From assembly GCA_963931865.1 (NCBI GenBank), contig OZ007507.1, forward strand, positions 20,424,140 to 20,488,139: DNA of 64,000 bases, in the 5' to 3' direction. Position 1 is the first letter of the stretch. Each line of letters starts with the position of its first letter. The stretch is from Axinella damicornis (taxonomy: Eukaryota; Porifera; Demospongiae; Axinellida; Axinellidae). The notes beneath the pieces were generated by a model that saw only the letters and a list, made by a program, of their open reading frames with translations, ran no database searches and was not told where the DNA came from. Both the position numbers and the translations under genes were made by a program. Positions 34,160 to 46,015 of this stretch are shown one piece after another.

Positions 34160-34455
34160 ACTGCAAAAACGAAGTAGTTACTTTGACTGCTTGGTGGTTA
34201 CTATAGCTGCACCGTGTTTGGACATGCAGGATCGAGGCAATACTATATATTAGAATGTGGAGGACGGTAGCATCCTACATAAACTGAGCATTCCAGTAGT
34301 ACCCTACATAAACCACTTTGTGTAGGATACTACTGGAATGGCCACTCCATGTAGGATGCTACTGAAATGCAGACAACTTGGTTCCTGCATGTTCAAACAT
34401 GGTGCAACTGTAGTAACCACCAAGCAATCAAAACAACTACACCGTTTTTGCAGTG
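34160..34455. mobile_element. CACTGCAAAAAC MITE, copy 2
   Basis: Same ends and interior as 33889-34145, about 40 bp longer, 14 bp away in the same orientation. Confidence 0.75.
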
Positions 34456-35095
34456 ATATAGCATCTACTGTGTGAGGAAGCTAGGCAGTGTAAGGGTATG
34501 GATATTATTACCACTGAAACAACCAGTGCTACCACCAACACTAGCTGAGCCACAGCATAGTGCATTTTACTTATTTGCTGTTCATTCTGTCTTATTATGT
34601 CAGGCAGTTGGAATGTCGTAGCCTTGCAGTTGCCTCTCTTTTTCGTCAAACATATCTCCCAAACACCCACCACATCTTTGTAGCTAACAATGGCTTAGCT
34701 TACAGATGAAGAATCAAGATACACTTGGCAGCTAATCGTCATACACAAAATGCTAAGGGCCTATACCAAACCGATGCAGTACACATGAGTGCCTAAGCTC
34801 AAATTGGTGGAAAATGGAGTGCGTAGGAAATGAGCTTTGGACAAACTATGCTGACCCCCCCTCTTCCGAAAGCCAGCTATATAATATTATACTACCCTAG
34901 ATCTGAGGTTTGTGGTCAGGGGTATATACATACAGTGGCTTGCAACTGTGGGCTTTTTCCGACTTGGAGATATTTGTGCCAACAGGTCAGCAACATGATA
35001 TTTGACTACATGATTGCATTGTTTATTTGTGTCGACAGAACAGTTTCATGCTTTCATGCTGGCAATAAGTGCATTGGGCATATAGGGGATCAATG

Positions 35096-35300
35096 AGTTA
35101 TGTTCAGTGGTAGCCTACTGAGCAGTAAGGGATACAAAGCAAGGGCCATTACATATTTCCAACATAGGATACATAGACAAGGGAGAGCATTATTGACAAC
35201 CCCTCCCTCCAGGCCATTGGGACTGGGAATCAGCCTACTAAGTATGGAGATCACAGTTTTAGAATCAGGGCAGTAACCACTGTGGCAGAGGCATCCCATG
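35096..35300 (-). mobile_element. tRNA-derived SINE-like sequence
   Basis: Minus strand shows TGCCACAGTGGTTACTGC (like a tRNA A box) and TGATTCCCAGTCCC (like a B box) at tRNA spacing, but no full cloverleaf. Probably a SINE head rather than a working tRNA. Confidence 0.4.
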
Positions 35301-36544
35301 CATGCATACATTCCGCATTAATTTGTTGGGTAGAAGCGTACAAAATCCATACTTGAATGCCTAGACATGCAATAGTTAGTTTCACATCGTGACGGTAACG
35401 TTGTCTGCAGGTACATGCTGGCTAACCATGATGGACTTATCTTTCCTGTCACTGACTTTCGTGCGCGTGTTGTAGTATAATATGTATCACAAAACGTTAT
35501 GCATCATACTCATAGGAAAGGGGAGGGGAGCCACACCAAGGATAGAGTGTCCTATTGGGGAAAGTATATACATCTTCCAGTGGACAATGGTGGAAGGGCC
35601 ACCATTCCATGGATATGCAGACAGTGAACCAGTTAGGGAGTGAAGCTGTCATGTGATCAGCAGCAAGTGAGTCAAGTGATTGGAAAGCTCTCACTGCCAC
35701 TGCTGCACTGCATCGTTGACCTGACTCACCTCCAATGAGCTAGCTGGTACCAATGACCAAAAGAACAGAGTTAATTGGGAATGACAGGCAACTGATTATG
35801 GGACGCCAGACAATGGTGAACCAGGTGGAGCTGACTATTCACAACATTAATTAGCAACACTAGCTGTGGAGACAGCTGCAAGCTGTACCAGTAGTAAGTA
35901 AAAGTATGGGTTATTCGATCACCCATCCACCTAGCTGTTCCCTCTTTCTTTCATATAGCCGCTACTGTCCACTGCAGGAGTCCTCTCTCAGTCAGGTGTT
36001 AAATTTGTGTTTCAAGTGTAGAAGGGCTTGAAGGATTGCCACTAAGAGTCATTTAAAGACAACATTGCCATATTTGGTAATGTTGCATGGTGGCCATTTT
36101 GGAAACCGCCCACCACGGCTGACGCAGGCACAATTTCATATGCCTCAATATCTGAAAATGTTCACAGTATATTAATCTATATGTGTAACAATTTTGGTGC
36201 TTTTATCAAAAAGTGAACGATTGGTTTGGTATGTCTGGCTATGCCGCTGCACTATTCCTAATTTGCTGCCAGGTGTACTAATTATAATCCCTTTAGCTAG
36301 TGTCCTAGATCCACGTACTGAATTGGACTAGCTATATACTTGGTATAATTATATAAACTCACTATAACCTACAGTGCCAGGTAGGTTGTCAATGGTCAAA
36401 GTTGATTGCTGATGCTTGTGGACAGCCCTGATCCTTAGCCAGCAGTACTCTTGATTTCAACTCCCTTCGAAACCAAGACTACTTCATTGTTGATAGTTCA
36501 TGCCAGAATTGAATTGAAGCCTGTCAGTATCCACTCGAGGAAGT

Positions 36545-36592
36545 GAATTTCCGGGACTGTCCCGGAATTTCCGGGACTGTCCCGGAAACTGA
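36545..36592. repeat. Small palindromic repeat
   Basis: TTTCCGGGACTGTCCCGGAA occurs twice in a row, each itself a near-palindrome. No further feature seen from 36600 to 37100. Confidence 0.85.
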
Positions 36593-37107
36593 CCTGCTGC
36601 AGATGAGTGGGTCAGAATGGTTTAACAGAACCGGTGTCGAAGAAGGCCATGCAAGTGGCATCCCGATTGGAAGCGCTATAAATGTGTCCTCTAGCAGAAA
36701 GGGAGCTTCTTTCGTCCGTTGTGAATTCTCTCCTGTGTAGTGGATCAAAATTGTCCTGCACAAGACAGCAAAATCCTGCAAAATAAGTGAAATTTTCCTG
36801 CATATACAAAACTCAGGGTTGGGAAGTATGGAATGAAATGCTTACTACATATATACGTAGTGCTTCAATGTTCAAAAAGGTGCAGTAACTAGCTACACAA
36901 ATAGCTAGCTACTAGGAAATTATCTGCTATATATCTGCCCATGCACTGTACAACAAATGTTGAGTGAATGTTGCACAGTAAACTATTCAATGTATGAAGG
37001 CAGTGAAGACATAAAGTAAAGTAAAGATGGACATAGCTATGTCCGGTCTTGGCCCTTCAGCTCCGTCCTAAATCATTCCAGATCGAGTGAGACGTAGCTA
37101 GCTATGT

Positions 37108-37487
37108 GGAGTAGTTGTCTACACTCACCCTCTGCATAACTGCACAGTGAGTTGTCTACACTCACCCTCTGCATAACTGCACAGTGAGTTGTCTACACTC
37201 ACCCTCTGCATAACTGCACAGTGAGTTGTCTACACTCACCCTCTGCATAACTGCACAGTGAGTTGTCTACACTCACCCTCTGCATAACTGCACAGTGAGT
37301 TGTCTACACTCACCCTCTGCATAACTGCACAGTGAGTTGTCTACACTCACCCTCTGCATAACTGCACAGTGAGTTGTCTACACTCACCCTCTGCATAACT
37401 GCACAGTGAGTTGTCTACACTCACCCTCTGCATAACTGCACAGTGAGTTGTCTACACTCACCCACTGCATAACTGCACAGTGAGTTT
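37108..37487. repeat. 37-bp tandem repeat
   Basis: Ten near-identical units of GTTGTCTACACTCACCCTCT then GCATAACTGCACAGTGA. Lies between copy B and CBL. Confidence 0.97.
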
Positions 37488-37937
37488 CTGTATCTGAAGG
37501 AATGAAGTGTAACATCTAGGCTGCATTCCCGCTGCCACCTTGTGAACTTGAGGTATAGTATAATGGACTTGATTCCTGTTGTAACTTGTCAAATCGGACA
37601 GAATTTGCAAGAGTGAATTGTGATTCAAAACTCCAAAAGCAGGCGAAGGAGTGGACCAGTAGCTACCTGCCTACCCCTGAAACTCTTGAACAGCTATGCC
37701 ACTTGCTGGTACACAGGGCCAAATCTACCTGAAACGTGGGCCATTCACAACTGAGAACATGCATGCCTATCACTTTCTGAAACTAATTTGACTGGCTCGC
37801 CAGTGATCTCCCAAGAAAAACCACACTTCAGAGGTCATGATCAGGCTAGCTGCCAAGACCCTTCCTCCGTACTTTGGTGTTTGTGTCTATGCGTCTTCTG
37901 CAGACATACTTTCATAATGAATACTCGAACATTTTTG

Positions 37938-37971
37938 TAGCCTTGTTCCCAGGCTCCTGGGAATGAGGCTA
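37938..37971. mobile_element. Minimal TAGCCT family element
   Basis: TAGCCTTGTTCCCAGG and CCTGGGAATGAGGCTA back to back, only 34 bp, with near-matching 9-bp flanks (ACATTTTTG, GCATTTTTC). Confidence 0.6.
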
Positions 37972-38772
37972 GCATTTTTCATGAAGACAGAAACCTACTG
38001 ACTACAGTGTATATTCAAAAATAGCAAACCATCATTGGCATGAATCAAATACATGTAAGTTACAATGCTAGCCCTCTGCATTTAGGATTTCTGGGGGGAT
38101 CGATCCGACTCTAACCACATATCAAAGAGAGCCGACGGCTACTAGCTATAGGGGACTTCGAAAAGAAGAAAAAACGACAAACGAACGGAAAAAGAAACAG
38201 CATGTCTCACTGCTTAGATGGATCTGGTGAAAGCTTAACACTGAGCATTAAGGTAGCAGATACCCGGTTACCTTTAACCGTCGGGGCCCCTGACGGTTAA
38301 ACGTAAAGGGGTATCTGCTTAACCATTTACAACAGGAGACGATGATAGTCACCTGAATAGACTTGACTCATATACACAAGCCTGGTATACATGAATATAG
38401 GGTGTGAAAACAATCGTGCAGCAGCTACACTCTGAGGATCGAGTGGATGTGGTTGTGGTCAGTATCTGATCGAACAACAAAGGTGAGTCTAACACACACA
38501 AAGTGAAATACACTAACAGTTAGTGCACTATATAGACAGTGACAACACACAACATCATTAAAACAACAACTGTTTTACTGTCTGCAGAAAATGACAGACA
38601 CACATTACCATGGATACAACTACTGTGACGTGGTGTATGCAAGTGTGCAGTACAAATTGAAAGGCTCGACACGAACGGCTAACACGAAGGGGTGATTATT
38701 GATTCATTAGTTCATGCATGAAAAAAATCAATTTTCTGATTGTAATAAAAGCTGGGAACAATTCACTGGCAT
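37972..38772. other. CBL 3' flank
   Basis: No gene seen. It should contain the CBL 3' untranslated region (about 38400-38772) on the minus strand. Confidence 0.45.
38249..38322. mobile_element. Short palindromic MITE
   Basis: TTAAGGTAGCAGATACCC at the left and its complement GGGGTATCTGCTTAA at the right, with the centre ACCGTCGGGGCCCCTGACGG. Confidence 0.7.
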
Positions 38773-40496
38773 TTATCGACTTCCAAATTCTTTAAGGATA
38801 GATTTTGCTAGCTGATAGTCATTGCCAGCCACAGCCATTGCTCGTACAACATCACTTCGGGAATACCCCAGCGAAACCAGTTCCATAATCGCGTCTTCCC
38901 GAGCGGTACTCATCCCGCCACCTCTCGCCCTTTCTAAACTGGATCGAGGGCTTGAATCGTAGTTACAGGGAGGGGAGGTATTGCCGTTTGCGTTCTTCTT
39001 CCTAGGAGGGAGTGGAGGATGATCCTCGGCACTTAGAATTCCTTGTTGTACTTTTCGATACGGGGGGAGGGGGGGTGGATTGCTAACCACATGATGAGGA
39101 GGGCCTTCCTTGGGTTGAGGCAGGTGTTTCATGCCGGTGGGCCTGGCAGGCAGCGGAGGAGGGGCACTGTGATCGAATGGTGGCAACAGGTGTGGGTCGC
39201 TGGGGAGCGGCGGCAGGGGCATATCTTGCCGAGATGGGAGGCGGGGATCTGAGTTGGACAGCTGCCTGCTCATATTCGAGCCTCCAGCTTTACTGGCATA
39301 ATTGAGTACGTGCATTGCAGGTTCGTCATGGGAATGGGGCTCAACCTTGTCCCCCCTGTAGGGGTGCCTTGACAGAGCAGTTGGGAAATCGTAACTCACG
39401 GCTGTGATATCGGACCCAGTGTCCTCCTCTTCAGGATTAGCAATGGGTTCAGTTTCAAATCCTGACGGGGGGTCATCGTAATGCACCATTCCCCCTTCCT
39501 CCTCCTCCTCTTCCTTCATGGTGGTGTCGATGTTCTGGTATATGTCAATTGCAGGAGCAAAGTGGTCCGTCTTGCTTGCAGCCTTCTCGGGCTTCATCTC
39601 CTCCGGTTCCTTCTTGCGAGACAACTTCAGGAATTCACTTGTATCTTCATACGTAGAACCACCAGTGAAATCTGATGAACATTCTTCGATGGATACTTGA
39701 TTCCTAACTTGGTCTTTTTCTGGTAATTCAGGCAGTGTCCTATTGGTGGGAGGTACTGCAGGAATCATGGGCATGGCACGGGGGGGAGGGGGCCGGTCGT
39801 AAAACGCAGCAGGGTCCTCCCAGAATTCATCCAAATTGTTAGCAAAGGGATCCTCACAGAAGGGGTCCTTTCCCTCGTAACCTCTTGATGGGACGGGGGG
39901 CGGAGGGACATCATACACACTGTTCCCCTCAGGAGGCAGTGGTGAATGGCGGGCAGCATCATCAAAAATTAAAGTGTTGGAGTCGAGCCATGCATCCATG
40001 TCCTGGTTCTGGGTGCTTGCAGAAGGGGGAGAGGGAGGGGGAGGGGGGTTGTCAAGTTTGTTCTGCACCTCAGTGACCTCCTGCTGGATGATATTCGCAT
40101 ATTTTGTGGCTCTTCGTGGGGTGGGGGCGGGTCTGTTAGACTGCTCTGCTGTGAAGGCAACCTCAGCATAGCCAAATCGACTTTTAGAGTCAATTATAAC
40201 TGATTTAGGTCTCATCTGGGGGGATCTCTGGGGGGACCCTCGAGGGGAAGCACCTCGCATGCGAACCTGCTGTTCCTCTTGGAGAAGTGGGAGGGGTTTG
40301 TGCTGCTCGGTTGGGGAGGAGGGGGCAGATCGTGACTCCCCTTTCTCCTTGCTGGAGTGGTTAGGAATGCTGAGTGATTCGGGAGGGTTGGCGGCACCTG
40401 CGGTGGTAGCAGTGACAGCAGCTGTACTGGTGGCATGTGCAGGCTGGCTGTGTAGCCGTCTGGTTGGGACTGGAGGATTAGTACGTTGAGACGATC
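38773..40496 (-). CDS. CBL last exon: proline-rich tail and UBA
   Basis: 573 residues. Starts [20 protein letters not shown]; includes many proline motifs ([43 protein letters not shown]), acidic runs, and tyrosines such as VYDVPPP and YEDTSEF suited to SH2 docking. Ends with a [22 protein letters not shown] to [12 protein letters not shown] and stop at 38773. The first and last quarters are the source of the fusion tails in copies A and B. Confidence 0.92.
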
Positions 40497-42127
40497 CTGT
40501 AGGATCAGAAGATGAAAGTACCAGCGATTCAAGAAGCAGACAGCAAAGGTAAACAATGTACGTTCTCCTCAGCCCAACTTCTGATTACTTCACTTACGTC
40601 AATGAATTCACTAAACTTCTCCAGTCTAACAACTATATACTTGACAGTGACGGTGAACATATTAAGTTCCGTGTTTCCACGATCACCGTAAAGCTTACAC
40701 TCTATTTTGCCACTCTTGAAACAGAGAAGACAATAATGAACAAAAATAAGCAGCCTAAGGCAGCTGTGACGTCATGTGCAGAACCAGCTACCCCCTCCCC
40801 TCCCCCCCCCCCCCCCCCCTCCTCCATTAACCCATTACCATTACCATGCCGTACACTGCTCCACAATGACCAGTTCACATAGCCTCGTTCCCAGGCCCGC
40901 GCGCTGTTTCGGTTGCACGAAAGAACGCGGAGGGCCTGGTATGTTTCCTCACGTGAGCATTACGTAATCGTCAAGCGGCCAAAATTTTCAGAACGAAAAA
41001 GCGAAATTTTGCATATTGTTCAACCAACTACACGTTCAACACTTGGTGTGTATGACAGTCGTCCCCCGCTAGCTAGATATGTGTGGTAAGTTACCTCGTA
41101 CCTTTGCTCTTCTTGCTGTTCTGAGCCCCAGTTCGCCCACGTTCAATTAAGTCCTTTCTACCACCTTTCTACCCTCGACGTCACGCACGTGAGGAAACAT
41201 ACCAGGCCCTCCGCGTTCTTTCGTGCAACCGAAACGGTGCGCGGGCCTGGGAACGAGGCTACAGTTCACAAGCAGGCAGTAACATCAGTAAACAGCTGCT
41301 TGGAAATGGATCCATTACCTGTTGACAGGTTTGCCTGCAGCAGCTGCTGTTGGATGTCTCTCAGCGTCCATCTCTCAGGAGTCTGTGAGTACAGAGGAAG
41401 AATGGCCACGGAGATCACTAACACACACACACACGCCTCCATATGGTAACTGCATTTGCTGCCACTCAATATTGTCTCAAAGTACTGTCATGACTTCATG
41501 TGTGTGTTATTGCCTGATCATCATATGATTGTCACATGACTTGTCACATGCCTGGACATGTTGTCTGACCATCACATGATTGTCACATGACTTGTCACAT
41601 GACTTGTCACATAACGTACATCTAATTCATCATCCTCTGGATGGTGCTGCGTCCTGCCACTCCCTAAAGCAGCCGTAGCTAGGCTATATGTCCCGGCAGT
41701 TTGGGGTGATACGTCCTTCACTCTTGTCTTGTCCCTCTCCCTTCCTTTCGCTCTCTCTGCCCGTAAGCCAAACGGGTCAATGACAACATCTTCAGAGTCC
41801 TTGATCTCTTCCCGGCAGAAGGGGCAGTCCGATCGGCCCGAGTCCAGCCAATTGTGCAGGCAGATATGACACATGAGGTGGCCACATGGCTCCACACGAA
41901 TGTCCTTGTCATTCTCAGCACAGATCTTGCACATTTGGAAGGTGGAGCCCATTTCACAGTAGATCTCATACTGCTCCTGCGTGACCTCGATGTGGCGCTC
42001 CTCCGACGGAGAGAGGATGTCCGTCAGGTCCTGGTTGTGATCCTCACCATTTGGGTACAGATAGCTGGAGGACGTGTGTGTGTGGAGGGGGGGGGGGGGG
42101 GGGGAGGAGGAGAGAGGTTACTGAAGG

Positions 42128-42176
<49 letters not shown>

Positions 42177-43001
42177 CGTATTTGATAGCACTACACAAGT
42201 GTTGGTGATAATGACCACGTCCTCTGACAGGGCCCTTACATGGCCATGCTGATAGGCAACTACCAGTCCCTGCAACCTACAGCAAAAGCTGATCATGTAA
42301 CCACCAGGTGAGAGTGAGACGTGAAAGGCGAGTTTCCCCTACCAGTAGTGGCAAGTATACAAAACATAAGGAGTGTATTGCATGTGTGTGTGTGTGTGCG
42401 TGTGTGTGCGTGTGTGTGTGTGTGTGTGCGTGTGTGTGTGTGTGTGCGTGTGTGTGTGTGCGTGTTTGTGCGTGTGTGTGTGTGTGTGGGTGGGTGGGTG
42501 GGTGGGTGTGTGTGGGTTGTGTGTGCATACTGATGGTACGCTGAGCTAGTATTGTTTAGTTCACTTGGAGCAAGAGCAGCTGCATACCCAGCAACCACAC
42601 AGCAATGGGATATGCTACCCTGCAGTTACTAATGATTCCTGCTCCATACTTGGCAATACTGCGTTACACTACAAGTATGCAGGGATGACATCAATTGCAA
42701 CCCCCACACACAGCTATCTAGCACAGGTGGCATGGTATGCGGACTTGCAGTACACAGACACACACACTCACTCACACACACACACACACACTCACATGCA
42801 CACATACACACACGCACACACGCATACACACACGCACACACGCATACACACACACACACACTCACATGCACACACACACACACGCACACACGCATACCAC
42901 ACACGCATACACAGCACACACCCACACCACACACACACACGCACACACCCACACACCCACACACACCACACACACCCACACACACACACACACACCACAC
43001 A

Positions 43002-43055
<54 letters not shown>

Positions 43056-43262
43056 ACTCACAATCCCTCTCTGAACCCGTCAATGAGTGCCTGGCAGAGG
43101 GACTTGTTCTGGGGGATGGTCTGCAGGATAGTGCCCTCCTGGGTCACGTAGCCAATGGCCCACTGCCCCAGCCGGGTACAGCTCAAACGAAATAGATAGC
43201 TGTGGAGGGGTGTGTGTACGTGTGTGTGTGTGTGTGTGAGGGTGTGTGTGTGTGTGTGTGTG

Positions 43263-43340
<78 letters not shown>

Positions 43341-45495
43341 AGGGTGTGAGAGGAACAGAGGAGACAGGTGAGGGGGAGGAACACTAGACCGTACCCTCTA
43401 GAACCATGTCCACCACTGAGCTAGTGGACAAGACCTTAGGCAAGGACCCCGGGGTCAAACACCAGAGCATAAGATGACACCACTCATATCCTACCAGCTG
43501 TTCGCAGCCCGCTACCTAACCCCTCTCAGGTGTCGGCCCCTTCATGGCCCTCATATTGCACCAGCTGTTCGCAGCCCGCTGCCCAACCCCTCTCAGGTGT
43601 CGGCCCCTTCATGGCCACTCATATGCTGTTCGCAGCCCGCTACCCAACCCCTCTCAGCTGTCAGCTCTCTCACCTTCCTGGACGAGTGATGTACGGCTGC
43701 AACTTGGCCTTGACCTCGTCGTAGGTGAGGAAGGCCTGGTACCCAGGGTGTGTCACCGCTAGGGCGTTCCAATTCTTCAGCAGTGTCTCCCACGGTTGGA
43801 ACAGCCTGGAAGGAGAGAGTGTCCACGAGGTGAGAGAAATGCAAGGCATGACGCATGATTCTGAAAAGGTGCTTTTGTCCATTTTGCTCAGAGAGCAGTC
43901 ACGGAAATTTTGGTCCGGCGAAAAAATTGGTCCGGGGGACCAAAATTTCCGGAATATCGGTCCGGGCGGATGATTTTTTCCTGAAAATTTTGACCCCCCT
44001 GTAAAAATAATGGTCCGACCCGCACTGCGAGCGATTCCGCCTGCTGCTTATTGTCTTACGCGCTTGATAGAGCTAGACTACTTCATGTACACTATGGTGG
44101 ATAGCTACAAGTAGCCTGCATTGTAATAGCGAGTGTATTGGCATGCTTGATGTCACAGTCTACGGCTACTGTCATCGTACCATGAGCGGTGTATTGCTCA
44201 GAGAGTGCGAGTTGTGGCTTGACAATGAACATCGATCAACATTGAGCCAGCAGAATTTGTCCAGGTCATCCACAATGGTAGAGGACACTGCTACTGCACT
44301 GGCATATTTGGAGAGCCCCCTGCAGGTCAGTACCACTTCGATCAACCGAATATGCGTTGCCATCTGTACAGTGGAACTGCTTTGAGAGAAGGAAGATGTC
44401 ATTTTTTCCAGCAAGCTGAGACGGGCCACAGAATCAACTATCAAATCAGTAGAAGTCCCAGTGTACTGCATTTGTAGGATGCCAGAGCTAGCGAACAGTT
44501 GATTGAGTGCTCTGGCTGTAAGAAGTGGTAGGTTAGGGGGAGGACCAAAATTTTCAGGGTAGGAGCAATTTTTCCGGAAAAGAAGGTCTGGGGGACCAAT
44601 TTTTCCGGTGGAAAAAATGGTCCTAGGACCAATTTTTCCAGGACCAAAATTCCAGTGACAGAGCTACAGCTGCCTCTCTCCTCAGCATATTTTGGTCACT
44701 CTCTGCCGTCATCGTTCAGTCACAATCTCTACCCCTCCACCAAGATGGCTAAAGAACCCCGCGATGAAGGAGAGAACTCCCCAACGGATGGTTACCCCTG
44801 ACTGGTACCAGAGAAAGGAGTTTGTCCTACCACGAGCAGTGTGGCTGCAACTTGAGAGCTATTGAATTCATGGGTCGTCACTAGTTTACTCTCAGTAATA
44901 GGCACAGCCTCCTGCAACTGGGTATCCTATATACATGTGTAAGGCGTGGGGGACAGTTTCCTGCAACTGGGTACCCTATATAAGGCGTGGGGGACTGGGT
45001 ATACTATAAGGCGTGGGGGACAGCTTCCTGTCCCATGAAGGTTTAGGGCACCAGCCACTTCCACCAAGCTTACAGTACGTATGCAGAGTAGGCCCGTGTG
45101 ATAACAGAAAAGCTATATCTTGATAACAAAGGACTTAATATAACAATAATACAGGAGTCCATGTAGAACACTCAGCAGCAGTGTTAGTATGTTCTCACAG
45201 GAAACAGCACGTTTGGGATGCTCTAATGCTACATGTCACCATGACGATATATAACATCCTTACTGCAATAAGTTAATTTGATAGACAATAATTGATGATT
45301 ATCACACGGCCCTAACGCCGAGGGTTCATCTGCTTCAGCGCTACATACCTTGAGAAGATGTCAAATTCAAAGACTGAGATGTGGTCGTTGACGGTGAGGT
45401 CGATGGTGGATTTCAGGGCCATGGCCTCCAGTGAGGAGTGGATAGGGTGGTGCTCCTGCAGCGTGGCACGAAACAGTCGCCAGGGGACAATCGCC
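38773..45495 (-). CDS. CBL E3 ubiquitin ligase (5' exons missing)
   Basis: Six exons found: 45349-45495, 43674-43805, 43062-43199, 41620-42064, 41319-41382, 38773-40496, with consistent phases and 882 residues. In order: EF-hand-like segment ([28 protein letters not shown]), SH2 ([26 protein letters not shown] with the phosphotyrosine Arg), helix linker with the regulatory Tyr ([14 protein letters not shown]), RING ([24 protein letters not shown]), PERWTLRDI mini-exon, long proline-rich tail and C-terminal UBA. CBL recognises phosphotyrosine on activated receptors and attaches ubiquitin. The four-helix part of the TKB domain is not recognised upstream; the exons may lie in the repeats or the N gap at 49216-49415. 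Tail length and UBA resemble vertebrate CBL and CBL-B. Confidence 0.93.
40780..40825. repeat. Poly-C tract in CBL intron
   Basis: C-rich run near the middle of the last CBL intron. Confidence 0.9.
40880..41261. mobile_element. TAGCCTCGTTCCC family element with 9-bp target duplication
   Basis: Inverted arms of about 70 bp: TAGCCTCGTTCCCAGGCCCG at the left, complement at the right. Perfect 9-bp duplication CAGTTCACA at 40871-40879 and 41262-41270. The interior between the arms is homologous to 62760-62985. Lies in the last intron of CBL. Confidence 0.9.
41319..41382 (-). CDS. CBL mini-exon PERWTLRDI
   Basis: 64 nt, phase 0 in and 1 out, CACAG acceptor and GTAATG donor. [19 protein letters not shown]. 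Not known to me from vertebrate CBL at this place; five related exons occur in copies A and B. Confidence 0.75.
41620..42064 (-). CDS. CBL linker helix and RING exon
   Basis: Starts [17 protein letters not shown], then [18 protein letters not shown], then the RING with all ligands and the E2-contacting Trp (HNWLDSG). After DPFG follows a basic stretch ([15 protein letters not shown]) and PEDDELD before donor GTACGT. Confidence 0.93.
42084..42175. repeat. Poly-G and CA tract
   Basis: Poly-G at 42089-42103 and CA at 42132-42173, just upstream (on the minus strand) of the RING exon. Confidence 0.95.
42380..42530. repeat. GT microsatellite with GGGT run
   Basis: Interrupted GT and GTGCGT repeat. 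Confidence 0.95.
42756..43055. repeat. CA microsatellite with ACGC variants
   Basis: About 300 bp, ending 7 bp from the SH2 exon donor at 43062. Confidence 0.95.
43062..43199 (-). CDS. CBL SH2 exon 2
   Basis: [20 protein letters not shown], then [11 protein letters not shown] and [11 protein letters not shown]. Arg of FRLS binds phosphotyrosine. Acceptor CCACAG, donor GGATT|GTGAGT. Confidence 0.93.
43210..43350. repeat. GT microsatellite
   Basis: GT run upstream (minus strand) of the SH2 exon acceptor; opposite in sequence to the CA run on its other side. Confidence 0.95.
43485..43665. repeat. Tandem repeat, about 67 bp, three units
   Basis: Units of GCTGTTCGCAGCCCGCTACC followed by AACCCCTCTCAG. 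Confidence 0.85.
43674..43805 (-). CDS. CBL EF-hand to SH2 junction exon
   Basis: [20 protein letters not shown] then [16 protein letters not shown] and ITRPGS. Acceptor TTCCAG, donor GAAG|GTGAG. Confidence 0.93.
43898..44659. mobile_element. TIR element GTCACGGAAATTTTGGTCC
   Basis: Ends GTCACGGAAATTTTGGTCC and GGACCAAAATTCCAGTGAC with several inner copies of GGTCCGGGGGACCAA. 762 bp in a CBL intron. No coding sequence seen. Confidence 0.75.
45349..45495 (-). CDS. CBL EF-hand-like exon
   Basis: [20 protein letters not shown] then [20 protein letters not shown] and FEFDIFSR. Acceptor CCTCAG follows a poly-C tract; donor AAG|GTATGT. Needs an upstream exon ending in phase 2. Confidence 0.9.
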
Positions 45496-45639
45496 CTGAG
45501 GGGGGGGGGGGGGAGGGCACCATACATGATACTACTGAAATCCATACTGAAATTTGAGCAATACAAACGACTGAAATTTGAGAACTACAAACGACTCCCT
45601 ATAAGTGCAGGCAGGCAGCTGAAATGGTATACAGGTTCT

Positions 45640-46015
45640 CCCCTGAGCGTGCATCATACTGGGGATTGATTGATGGGACACTGGGTTCTCCCTCAACGAT
45701 CAACAACGAGGGCTTCCTGAGCGTGAATCATACTGGGGATTGATTGATGGGACACTGGGTTCTCCCTCAACGATCAACAACGAGGGCTTCCTGAGCGTGA
45801 CTCATACTGGGGATTGATTGATGGGACACTGGGTTCTCCCTCAACGATCAACAACGAGGGCTTCCTGAGCGTGACTCATACTGGAAATTGATTGATGGGA
45901 CACTGGGTTCTCCCTCAACGATCAACAACGAGGGCTTCCTGAGCGTGACTCATACTGGGGATTGATTGATGGGACACTGGGTTCTCCCAACAACGAGGGC
46001 TTCCCGAGCGTGACT
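45640..46015. repeat. 74-bp tandem repeat
   Basis: Five units containing GGATTGATTGATGGGACACT and CTCCCTCAACGATCAACAAC. Confidence 0.95.

Larger units (their letters stand above)
32171..36252. mobile_element. 4.1-kb TIR insertion flanked by TA, absent from copy A
   Basis: Inverted ends of about 160 bp starting GTGCAGCGGCATA, with shared AACCAATCGTTCACTTTTTG and TCCAAAATGGCC. TA lies on both outer sides. The paralogous place in copy A (about 11310-11340) lacks it. Inside are nested repeats and a SINE-like piece but no transposase-like frame. It may be a large non-autonomous element, or a composite. Confidence 0.7.
12421..36840. repeat. Segmental duplication unit B
   Basis: This is the second copy of the segment described for 1-11700. 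Homology runs from the decayed CBL-tail sequence near 12421, through all gene exons, to 2-3 kb upstream of the start codon once the 32171-36252 insertion is removed. The stretch 11700-12180 between the two units looks unique. Confidence 0.83.

Noticed and set aside
42293..43195. His/Thr-rich and Val/Cys-rich frames
   Set aside because: Translations of CA and GT microsatellites.
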